64,000 nt of DNA from JAKIWV01 sp963773945 (GTDB lineage Archaea > Thermoplasmatota > Thermoplasmata > Lutacidiplasmatales > UBA184), in the NCBI GenBank assembly GCA_963773945.1, contig CAVZDD010000005.1, positions 248,001 to 312,000 of the forward strand. The letters run 5' to 3'. Shown one piece after another: positions 53,401 through 59,990 of this stretch (its first letter is position 1; the number at the start of each line of letters is the position of its first letter). A program made the translations under genes and the position numbers. A model generated the notes under the pieces. It saw only the letters and a list, made by a program, of their open reading frames with translations, had not been told where the DNA came from and made no database searches.

Positions 53401-53795
53401 TGCGGCGCGGAACTGGCGGGAAGTGCGGCGCACACCTTCGCTCCGACCGAGCAGCCCGGAGATTGGACACCGCCCTGCGGAAGGACACCGAGGCCCCACC
53501 AACCGATGGCGAGGGTCCCGTTCGTGTTCGAGGAGCTGAACTGGAACTGGCCGGCCGTTCCGGTCGTGGTGGTGTACACCGCATGCGTCGCGGACGAGGT
53601 GAGCTGAACGGTGACGCCGCTGGGGACGCCAAAGCCGTTCGGTTGCAACACCACTCCCGAGATCACATAGTTCGGCGGCGCGCCCGCAGCCCCCGGAAGC
53701 GAGGCGAACGCGCTCAGCGCCACCAACGCAACGACGAGGGCCAGCAGGGCGTGTCGCAGACCTGGCGATAGCCTGCCAGCCATACCGTTCTTCAC
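50424..53795 (-). CDS. giant cell-surface protein with Ig-like/PKD-type repeats
   Basis: An 1123-residue exported protein. A signal peptide (about 12-38) precedes VISGVVLQPNGFGVPSGVTVQL, a carboxypeptidase-regulatory-like domain. At about 640 a PKD-type repeat shows GSAFAWHFGDGATNFTSQPTTYHIYTATGAYSGTLKV, and a further SYAWTLNNTGN Ig-like repeat comes near 880. The C-terminus has one membrane helix (LEYAAIGGGAIAVIVALILLF) and a short acidic cytoplasmic tail (KSDKDEDEDDET). It has a very high Asn/Ser/Thr content with many N-glycosylation sites. It is probably a surface-layer or adhesion protein. Confidence 0.8.
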   Translation of the reverse strand: MKNGMAGRLSPGLRHALLALVVALVALSAFASLPGAAGAPPNYVISGVVLQPNGFGVPSGVTVQLTSSATHAVYTTTTGTAGQFQFSSSNTNGTLAIGWWGLGVLPQGGVQSPGCSVGAKVCAALPASSAPQYYWENAVNLTSSVTRTISGVTIVGYNATVNATVSVGASPLSGATVELISSDYPGVALAQNTTNATGVTTFASPSGSWLLYAEAPGSPSKFWYTPETLTAGVNHLALQVNNYLAYGSISSSAGGREANGFNQTLVDTTSGAYQYSAYSQYSPVGYSYAVGTYPAGFTGPGAETFDLVLSPIGYAPAFVPLSVTTANPSGTTGNPHNVVVNPIAPPAVYNTTLNYTSGPTGSSFFLLNVNTVASLTNYSVFPDLPNASIGQLWGQLALDFAHSLTLTNASFASDVLPWVAAQGPFFPAGEDQALINGTGFGQPTNYTSQSPNPGVTGGYAASYSLTSAQGLSMSWHQVYNVTKGLPKAGNGSAYSIAFNYRHPTNGQSINYTIILPKGYVLKAGTAAPPNSKLVPGGANGTWTKFYLDSKPSVDAYNNANFTVVKYGNISARVNVSVPTFTFSTKNVLSDSRTNYTAVVGLGENVTFSAVNSTYPAGTNGSAFAWHFGDGATNFTSQPTTYHIYTATGAYSGTLKVTASGGLSNQIGFTIYVGDQSPTAQIQGNWTATQNQTINSAAYIIVNWSTSLQFNLTGSGSTLYSGAPVNGVISDAVWNLTSHNFSAILANYSAAAGANTSTPVSYSFQGAGFYLHAGMVDGNSVTPFLGWQYNLTLTVWDGQGHSTKTTLVILVRDTEKPIAVILAYNAAGTLLSSSGTVEGPSGTAYVRLTAKNSTDPHNGSINSYAWTLNNTGNSSVHATSSNVSWIQNLAPQTKPYTVVLNVSDLAGNTDNVTYTLTVAYNTTTRPILTVSNLTVGAGLTSISAGTSYSVWVNITNIGGKLSTALNVQLALSLTSQTATGPGGNTAGTPGSVKFYNVSGKGVVGTTVLTAPIKLVWNQTVRAVVSWTPSATGSKFLWANATCSNGYVNGVNVNHVPLTVNQNQTQLYLEYAAIGGGAIAVIVALILLFRYRKKAATAPARGSGRLERGSTSSKSDKDEDEDDET

Positions 53796-53931
53796 TCTAC
53801 CGGTCCGACGGTTTTCCGCCGAGACTCGCGCGCGAACCCAGCCCCTCTACTTATAGCTTGCTCGCCGTGGAAGCGCGATTTCCGGCGTGCGACGTGCTCG
53901 CAGATTCCGGAGGCGTCCGGAGCGCTCCGGT

Positions 53932-56154
53932 TTAGCGGTAGATGGCCTGGACGGCTTCTTCGCTCTTCTTCGCGACGCGTTCGCGGAGGAGCTGTTTCGA
54001 GAACGTCTCGTAGAACTTCAGCGCCTCGGCATCGACGGAGGGCCGAACCAGCTTGATCGCCTCGTCGAAATGGTGGATGGTCACTTTCCGGGCCGCAATG
54101 TTCTCGCGGATCGCGACGAGGCCGGCTTCTCGGCACAGCGCGGCGATGTCGCTTCCCACGTAGCCGTCGGTCCGTTGGGCGATCTCGGCCAGGTCGACGT
54201 CCTGGAGCGGCATCTTGTGACTGTGGACCTTGAGGATCTCGAGTCGACCGGTGACATTGGGCGGCTCCACATAGAGGAGCCGGTCGAACCGTCCGGTCCG
54301 GAGCAATGCCTCGTCGATGATGTCGGGCCGGTTCGTGGCGGCGAGCACCAGCACCCGCTCCAGGGATTCGAGACCGTCGATTGACGTGAGAAGCTGGTTG
54401 ACGATTCGCTCCGTCACGCCGCTGGAGGTCTGGAGTCCTCGCCGAGGCGCGATCGCGTCGATCTCGTCGATGAAGACGATGGACGGGGAGGCCTGTCGGG
54501 CCTTCTTGAAGATGACTCGAATCGCTTTCTCGCTCTCCCCCACCCATTTGGACATGATCTCGGGGCCCTTGACGGAAATGAAATTCGCCTGGCTCTCGGT
54601 GGCCGCGGCCTTCGCGAGCAGCGTTTTGCCCACGCCGGGCGGGCCGTAGAGGAGGATTCCGCGCACGGGCTCGATGCCCATGTGCGTGTAGACCTGGGGG
54701 TTCCGGAACGGCAGTTCCACCGACTCCCGGAGTTCCTGTTTGACCTTGTCCAAACCACCAATCTCGTCCCAGTGAATGCTCGGGATCTCGACGGTGACGT
54801 CCCGAAGGCTCGATGGCTCGATCTGCTTGAGCGCCTCCTTGAAGTCTTTCTCACTGACCTTCATCCGCTCGAGGAGCGGGAGCGGGATCGGCTTGTCGAA
54901 GTCGATCTCGGGAAGATACCGACGCAGTGCCCGCATCGCCGCTTCGCGGCCCAGAGCGGCCAGGTCTGCGCCGACGAATCCATGCGTCAGCATGGCGAGC
55001 TCGTTGAGGATCCGCTCGCGGTCCTTCTCCGAACCTTCCATGGGCATGCCCCGGGTATGAATCTGAAGGATCTCGAGACGTCCGGCTTGCGTCGGGACGC
55101 CGATCTCGATCTCCCGGTCGAACCGACCGGGCCGGCGGAGGGCGGGATCGATCGCTTCTTCCCGGTTGGTCGCCGCAATAACGATGACGTTCCCGCGACC
55201 CGAAAGTCCATCCATCAGGGTGAGGAGTTGCGCCACGACGCGGCGCTCCACCTCGCCGACGACCTCATCCCGTCGCGGAGCGATGGAGTCGAGCTCGTCG
55301 ATGAAGATCACCGAAGGCGCATTCTTCTCGGCTTCCTCGAATTTCTCCCGGAGCTCCTTCTCGCTCTCTCCGTAGTACTTCGAGATGATCTCGGGTCCTT
55401 GAATACCGATGAAGTGGGCGCCGGCCTCGTTGGCGACGGCCTTGGCGATGAGCGTCTTCCCCGTTCCCGGTGGTCCGTACAACGGTACTCCCTTCGGAGG
55501 CGAGATGGCGAGACGGTCGAACAGCTCCGGGTGCTTGAGAGGCAGCTCGATCATCTCGCGGACGCGGCCGAGCTTCTCCTTGAGTCCACCGATGTCCTCG
55601 TACGCCACGCGGGGCGCCGCGACCTCGGTCTCGGTGACGCTCTCGCTCTTGATCGTGATCAGGCTCTGGGAGCCGACCTGAACGATTCCCTTCGGTTGTG
55701 TTGAGACGACCATGAAGGGCAGCGAGCCGCCCATCAGGAACACGCCGGGAATCACGAACACATCACCGCGTACGAACGGTCGGTGAGCCAGGGCCTTGGA
55801 TACGAACGCTTCCAGCCCCGGACCGAGTTCCATCTTGGCAGCACCCGAGTAAATCGGAGCGATGGTGATCGCCTCCGCCACCGGGCAGTCGACTCGTTGA
55901 ACCATGACGCGGTCGCCGATGCTCACGCCGGCATTCCGGCGGACGACCGCCTCAATGCGGACAATCCCCTTGCCCTCGTCGTCCTGCTGGGCGCGGTTAA
56001 CGACGGCGGCGGTGACCTTCCGACCCCGGATCTCGATGACGTCGCCGACGCCCACCTTGAGGCGTTGTCGGGTGCTGACGTCCAGTCGCGCCGTGCCGAG
56101 ACCGATGTCTTGCTGGAAGGCCTCCGCGACGCGTAGGGTGATCGCTTCGGCCAT
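53932..56154 (-). CDS. CDC48/VCP-type AAA+ ATPase
   Basis: A 740-residue archaeal CDC48. The double-psi barrel N-domain (1-190) is followed by D1 with Walker A GPPGTGKT near 225-232 and Walker B IFIDELDS near 281-288, then D2 with GPPGVGKT near 501-508 and IDEIDAIAPRRG near 560. It extracts and unfolds proteins with partners, and ends AIYR, a hydrophobic-Tyr-X tail able to dock onto the 20S proteasome. Length matches archaeal VAT (745). A CTTTTAAC TATA element lies about 45 nt upstream of the ATG. Confidence 0.95.
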   Translation of the reverse strand: MAEAITLRVAEAFQQDIGLGTARLDVSTRQRLKVGVGDVIEIRGRKVTAAVVNRAQQDDEGKGIVRIEAVVRRNAGVSIGDRVMVQRVDCPVAEAITIAPIYSGAAKMELGPGLEAFVSKALAHRPFVRGDVFVIPGVFLMGGSLPFMVVSTQPKGIVQVGSQSLITIKSESVTETEVAAPRVAYEDIGGLKEKLGRVREMIELPLKHPELFDRLAISPPKGVPLYGPPGTGKTLIAKAVANEAGAHFIGIQGPEIISKYYGESEKELREKFEEAEKNAPSVIFIDELDSIAPRRDEVVGEVERRVVAQLLTLMDGLSGRGNVIVIAATNREEAIDPALRRPGRFDREIEIGVPTQAGRLEILQIHTRGMPMEGSEKDRERILNELAMLTHGFVGADLAALGREAAMRALRRYLPEIDFDKPIPLPLLERMKVSEKDFKEALKQIEPSSLRDVTVEIPSIHWDEIGGLDKVKQELRESVELPFRNPQVYTHMGIEPVRGILLYGPPGVGKTLLAKAAATESQANFISVKGPEIMSKWVGESEKAIRVIFKKARQASPSIVFIDEIDAIAPRRGLQTSSGVTERIVNQLLTSIDGLESLERVLVLAATNRPDIIDEALLRTGRFDRLLYVEPPNVTGRLEILKVHSHKMPLQDVDLAEIAQRTDGYVGSDIAALCREAGLVAIRENIAARKVTIHHFDEAIKLVRPSVDAEALKFYETFSKQLLRERVAKKSEEAVQAIYR

Positions 56155-56195
56155 CGATTCTCCACTGACTCGGGAACGATTTCAGGGGACCTTCG

Positions 56196-56203
56196 GTTAA
56201 AAG
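56196..56203 (-). promoter_or_regulatory. TATA box of the CDC48 gene
   Basis: CTTTTAAC on the minus strand lies about 45 nt before the ATG at 56154. Confidence 0.5.
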
Positions 56204-56225
56204 GGTTCGCTTGTCGCCGACAGCC

Positions 56226-57210
56226 TCAAGGACGCTTCGGCTCCGGTGAAGACGGCGAGCGGCCGGTGGCCAGGTACTCCGTGATGAGTGGAGGAACCCC
56301 TTCCCGATAGTTGGGGAACTCGAGCTCGACCCCGAGGTCGATCTTCATCCGTGCGTTACGGCCCCGCACGTCCGCTGCGGCCGTTTCGGCTGCGGCGCGC
56401 CCGACGACTAGCCCGGCGAGCCAGAGGGGGACCTTTCGACGAGGCACCGGGGCCCCCAGTTTCTCCGCGACGAAACTCACGAAGTCGGCCTGCCGAACCG
56501 GTTCATCGTCGACGACAACAAACCTGTGTCCGACGGGCCGTCGTTCGATGGCCGCTACGATCGCCCGCGCGACGTCGTGCACGCACACGAGCGAAGTGAA
56601 ATTTTGGCCATCTCCGACCAATGCGAATCGCTTCCGTTGGATGCGCCGAACGTACTCGGGAAACCACCCCTCGCTCCCGTAGATGAGTCCGATGTGAAGA
56701 CTGACGAGCGGGAGCCCCCAGCTGTGGTGTGCCGCCTCTACGACCGGCCGAATTTGTGACCCAATCCGGCCGAATCCACGTGGCCGAATCGTGATGGCGC
56801 TCGTCTCGTCGACGAACCGGTCGGCGGAGGGAACGAGTTCGTCGAGGCCGGTGAGCCACACATAGGACCCCAGTGGGGAATGACCGTTTCGGATGGCGAT
56901 GAGCAGATTCTGAGTGAACCGCACCCGGTCGCGTCCGGCGGCCACGACGCGCCGAACCGTGAGGCGTCCCCGAGGTCGCGACTGCGAAGCGTCGACCACA
57001 CTCGTACAGTCGCCCAAATGATCCTGCCATGGACCGGGCGTGCCGAGGTCACCCAAGACGGGCTCGGCGCCCATCCCGAGGACCGCGGTCGCGCTAGGGT
57101 CGTTGCGGACAAGCGCCCGGACGTGGTGGCCACGGTCGACGAGCCGGCGGATCAGCGGCTTGCCGACCAGACCCGTCGCCCCGGCTGACGAAGACCGTTT
57201 CTGATTCCAC
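56226..57210 (-). CDS. NAD(P)-binding epimerase/NmrA-like protein, frameshifted at about 57186
   Basis: About 327 residues after repair. The true N-terminus appears to be GTG at 57210 giving MESETVFVAG, with the Rossmann motif GATGLVGKPLIRRLVDRGHHV. One extra base at 57186 shifts the frame; removing it joins TVFVA to GATGLVG exactly. Without repair the frame starts in noise (residues 1-45 of the long frame). The rest shows VRRVVAAGRDRVRFTQNLL, IGLIYGSEGWFPEY and DVARAIVAAIE, typical of sugar epimerases or complex I NDUFA9-like reductases. Substrate unknown. It is followed by CDC48 on the same strand. Confidence 0.75.
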
Positions 57211-57402
57211 ACGCGTACCTCAGCCGCGTCGGGGAGAAGATCCATCGACGAGACGGCGCGGAAGCGAATGAGTGGCCGGATCGGGCTGTGCGCCATGGGG
57301 CGCCGAAGGGGCTATCGCGCTTACACTTTTTCATGAGACCGGAGGGTGGCCAGGGGTTGGGAGCGCTCCGAGCGGTAAACCGGGTGCAAGTGGGCGTATA
57401 CG

Positions 57403-57410
57403 TTCATTTA
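57403..57410 (+). promoter_or_regulatory. TATA-like element of the 57.4 kb gene
   Basis: TTCATTTA is centred about 28 nt before the ATG at 57435, fitting a leaderless transcript. Confidence 0.4.
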
Positions 57411-57434
57411 CCCTCCCTCACGTAATTCGGACGT

Positions 57435-58344
57435 ATGGCCGCCGCAGACCGAGCGAGCCCGTTGCTGCGCCGGGTGCTTATGGCGGCGGGTTATCACTTG
57501 GAAGACCGGCCCCTTGGACTCCGGGCTATCCGGCGCGCTGACCGCAGAGCGGTCTTCGTGGTCGCCTCGGCCAGTTCCATCGAAGAGATCGCTACCGAAT
57601 TTCCCGACGAATGTGTCCGTCGCACGATTGTCTGCGCCGAGGAACCCGGCGAGCCGGCCCGCGCGTTCGCGGCCGAGCACGGGTTGGAAGTGCTGGTTCC
57701 CGAAACGCTTGGGTCCGCCCTGGGCGAGATGCTGCTGTTAGGTCCGCCGGTGGAAACCGCCGAAGTAGCCCCGCCGGGGCCCGTGACTACGCCCCCTCTC
57801 GCATTCCCCAATCAGGAACGGACGATCCGTCCCCGACTGACGAGGGAAGACGCCGAGCGGATCGCCGGGGTCGACGGTTTCCGGTATACCCTTCGCTTGG
57901 TTCCTTACTACGTGTTTTCCTATCGGGTCCGGACCGCCGCCCCCCATGGGGGTGCCGGGCCGGTAACCGATCACCTCGCCGCTGTAAGTGCTATCTCCGG
58001 GAAGGTCGAGTACCTGGGAAAACCGCGAACCCGAGTTCGTCGCCGACATCGAGGAGCCCCACCAACGCCTCGAACCGTCGGTTCCCGAGGAGGCTGCCCA
58101 GCGGACGGCGGAGGAAGCGACGCGTCGCCGCCACACGGTCAGCGTGGACCACAGCGAGCAGCACGGCGGGGCGCTCATCATCGAGCGCCGCCGGGTTCCG
58201 CCCGGGCCCGAGGACCTCCACTTCAGTCCGCCAGTTCTGATTCATTGTCCGTACTGGTACGTGGAGAGCGCCGATGGCCGGGTAGTTCTCGACGCGGTGA
58301 CGGGCACCAAATCTGCCGACAGCGAGAGCGACCCCACCGCTTAG
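57435..58344 (+). CDS. conserved-looking protein of unknown function, frameshifted at about 58016
   Basis: About 302 residues after repair. The first 110 residues have the look of a restriction-endonuclease-like or Rossmann-like domain (AVFVVASASSIEEIATEFP, TIVCAEEPGEPARAFAAEHGLEVLVPETLG). A Pro-rich linker precedes a second domain with LRLVPYYVFSY and HCPYWYVESADGRVVLDAVTG. The frame shifts at a G3A4 run (58016-58022): one extra base there; removing it joins GKVEYLE to NREPEFVADIEE. No family recognised. Confidence 0.6.
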
Positions 58345-58365
58345 GGGGTTCTGACCGCCCATCGT

Positions 58366-58374
58366 CAAATAATC
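58366..58374 (+). promoter_or_regulatory. TATA-like element of the MBL-fold gene
   Basis: CAAATAATC is centred 23-24 nt before the GTG at 58393, a leaderless arrangement. Confidence 0.4.
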
Positions 58375-58392
58375 CAACCGTCTTGGAACGTC

Positions 58393-59004
58393 GTGCATCT
58401 CCAGCAATTCCAGATCGGCCCGTACCAGAACTTCACTTATCTCGTCGACGACGGGGAAGGCGGCCCGGCCGCGGTCGTGGACCCCTCCTTCGGCGTGGAG
58501 CCCGTCCTAGAGGCGATCGATGAACGAAACCTCAAGGTGGAGTACATCCTCAACACTCACAGCCACAAGGACCACTGGGCCGGGAACGTGGACGTGCGGG
58601 AACGCACAGGCGCCAAGGTCGTGGCGCACCGGTTGGCTCCCCTCGGTCAGGAGATCTCCGTCGACGACGGAGACACGTTCCTCTCGGGTCGGATCCGGTT
58701 CCAGGTGCTTTACACTCCCGGACACACGCCGGATAGCGTGCTCTACATCTTCGAGGGTCACGCCGCGACAGGGGACACGCTGTTTGTGGGGGAGTGCGGC
58801 CGGACGGATCTCCCCGGCGGCGACCCTGGCGCGTTGTACGATAGCCTTTTTTCGAAGGTCATTCGGCTCGACGACGCCACGGTGATTCTCCCGGGGCACG
58901 ACTATGGGGTGACCCCCACTTCAACGATCGGGCGAGAAAAGGCGGAGAGCTACATTCTGAAACCGCGGACAAAGGCGGAGTTCATCCGCTTCCTCGCGGA
59001 GTAG
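58393..59004 (+). CDS. MBL-fold metallo-hydrolase (glyoxalase II / ETHE1-like)
   Basis: A 203-residue metallo-beta-lactamase fold protein. The metal motif is THSHKDHWAG near 53-62, with TPGHTPDSVLY near 112-122 and GDTLFVGECGRTDLPGG near 131-147. The last pattern, GRTDLPGGD, points to the glyoxalase II or persulfide dioxygenase (ETHE1) group. It may hydrolyse thioesters or oxidise persulfide. The GTG start fits the upstream TATA-like element. Confidence 0.85.
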   Translation: MHLQQFQIGPYQNFTYLVDDGEGGPAAVVDPSFGVEPVLEAIDERNLKVEYILNTHSHKDHWAGNVDVRERTGAKVVAHRLAPLGQEISVDDGDTFLSGRIRFQVLYTPGHTPDSVLYIFEGHAATGDTLFVGECGRTDLPGGDPGALYDSLFSKVIRLDDATVILPGHDYGVTPTSTIGREKAESYILKPRTKAEFIRFLAE

Positions 59005-59019
59005 AGGGTCAGGTCCCAA

Positions 59020-59589
59020 TTGACGCCCATCCCGAAGTCCGAAACGCGGACGTTGCAGGCGGTCGGTGCCCGTCGACCCGTCGGAAAGTCCCCCACCCGC
59101 TCGGAACTGGTACAAGCCCTCCGACGTTTCGCCGCAGAAGGCGGTGGGATTGTCGCGTTGTTCGATGCCCGGGCCATCGGCGGCGAACGTCACTTGCTCT
59201 CGGCGTGGGCCCATATGGGGCGGACCCGGTCCCGAGGGGAGTCTCGGCTACGCGACCGCGGGGCCGAGCTCGCGTTGTATGTCGCCGGGGACGACCAGCT
59301 GCCCCGGGCCCTCGCCAAGGTGGGCGTCGCGGAGGATTCCGAGGAGTTTGTGCTCCTCGTCGAAAGACCTCGGGAATCGGAGACCGTGTTGAAATCTTTC
59401 GGCCTCACTCGGGACGACGCGATCTACCCTCGACCTCCTTCGGAGCAAACCCTCGAGCGTCTTGGCGTGTCCGAAAACGAGCGGAACGCGGTACCGGCCT
59501 CCGCCTGGGAGGGATTGGTGCTCGAGCGCGTCGCGCTGCTCGAATTGTCGTCGGCTCATGCCAGCGCGGAACCGACCGCAAAACCTTAG
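59020..59589 (+). CDS. KEOPS complex subunit Cgi121
   Basis: A 189-residue protein matching Cgi121 (TPRKB): GGERHLLSAWAHMGRTRSRGESRLRDRGAELALYVAGDDQLPRALAKVG near 51-99, with ERPRESETVLKSFGL in the middle. In KEOPS it helps present tRNA to Kae1-Bud32 for the t6A37 modification. It stands beside tRNA-Gly and tRNA-Ser. The start is TTG at 59020, which is weak; an N-terminal shortening is possible. Kae1, Bud32 and Pcc1 are not in the window. Confidence 0.82.
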   Translation: MTPIPKSETRTLQAVGARRPVGKSPTRSELVQALRRFAAEGGGIVALFDARAIGGERHLLSAWAHMGRTRSRGESRLRDRGAELALYVAGDDQLPRALAKVGVAEDSEEFVLLVERPRESETVLKSFGLTRDDAIYPRPPSEQTLERLGVSENERNAVPASAWEGLVLERVALLELSSAHASAEPTAKP

Positions 59590-59630
59590 GTGGGGGACCC
59601 ACTCGCTCGCGCCGGTCCGGCGGCCCGCGT

Positions 59631-59730
59631 GCAGGTGTAATCTAATGGTAGGATTTCAGCCTTCCAAGCTGAAGACCCGGGTTCGATTCGACCGGGCATC
59701 CGGCCCGTCGCGAGACTCCCGGCACCTGCA
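59631..59730 (+). tRNA. tRNA-Gly (UCC) with a 29-nt T-loop intron
   Basis: The acceptor stem GCAGGTG (59631-59637) pairs fully with CACCTGC (59723-59729), with A59730 as discriminator. The anticodon stem TCAGC/GCTGA encloses CTTCCAA (anticodon TCC at 59663-59665). The T-stem CCGGG (59677-59681) pairs with CCCGG (59718-59722). The T-loop TTCGATT is interrupted by an intron; mature length is about 71 nt with no encoded CCA. Confidence 0.88.
59688..59716 (+). other. tRNA intron (T-loop, near positions 59/60) with canonical BHB
   Basis: A full hBHBh' structure can be drawn. The outer helix is the T-stem; the 4-bp central helix is TTCG (59682-59685) with CGAG (59711-59714). Bulges are ATT (59686-59688) and ACT (59715-59717), and the inner hairpin is CGACCGGG/CCCGTCG with one bulged C. 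Cutting after the second base of each bulge removes 59688-59716 and rebuilds TTCGATT exactly. Confidence 0.85.
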
Positions 59731-59825
59731 TGCCCACGGGGGCCTCCCCGCCGGACCTCGTCGGGCTTCGTCCCCAAAGTCATCATTATCCCAATAGACC
59801 CGGCTACCGACCGTCAGCGGTCGAA

Positions 59826-59909
59826 GCTGAGGTAGCCTAGCTCGGTAAGGCGCCAGTCTTGAAAACTGGTGGCGTTTCCGCCTCGGGAGTTCAAATCTCC
59901 CCCTCAGCG
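59826..59909 (+). tRNA. tRNA-Ser (UGA)
   Basis: The acceptor stem GCTGAGG/CCTCAGC, anticodon stem CCAGT/ACTGG with loop CTTGAAA (TGA at 59860-59862), a long variable arm (TGGCGTTTCCGCCTC region) typical of Ser, and T-arm GGGAG-TTCAAAT-CTCCC are all complete. The discriminator is G59909. No intron; no encoded CCA. Confidence 0.92.
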
Positions 59910-59933
59910 CTTCCCCTTCCCCGGGCGGCGTCG

Positions 59934-59951
59934 GGCCGGATCGATCCGGCC
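59934..59951. promoter_or_regulatory. 18-nt perfect palindrome between tRNA-Ser and mutS
   Basis: GGCCGGATC/GATCCGGCC is an exact dyad centred 48 nt before the mutS ATG. It may be a tRNA 3' hairpin, an operator or simply a palindrome; its position makes a regulator site worth testing. Confidence 0.35.
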
Positions 59952-59990
59952 AAATCGCTAAGTGCCTGCAATCCGCTCGGCCGTTCCCTC

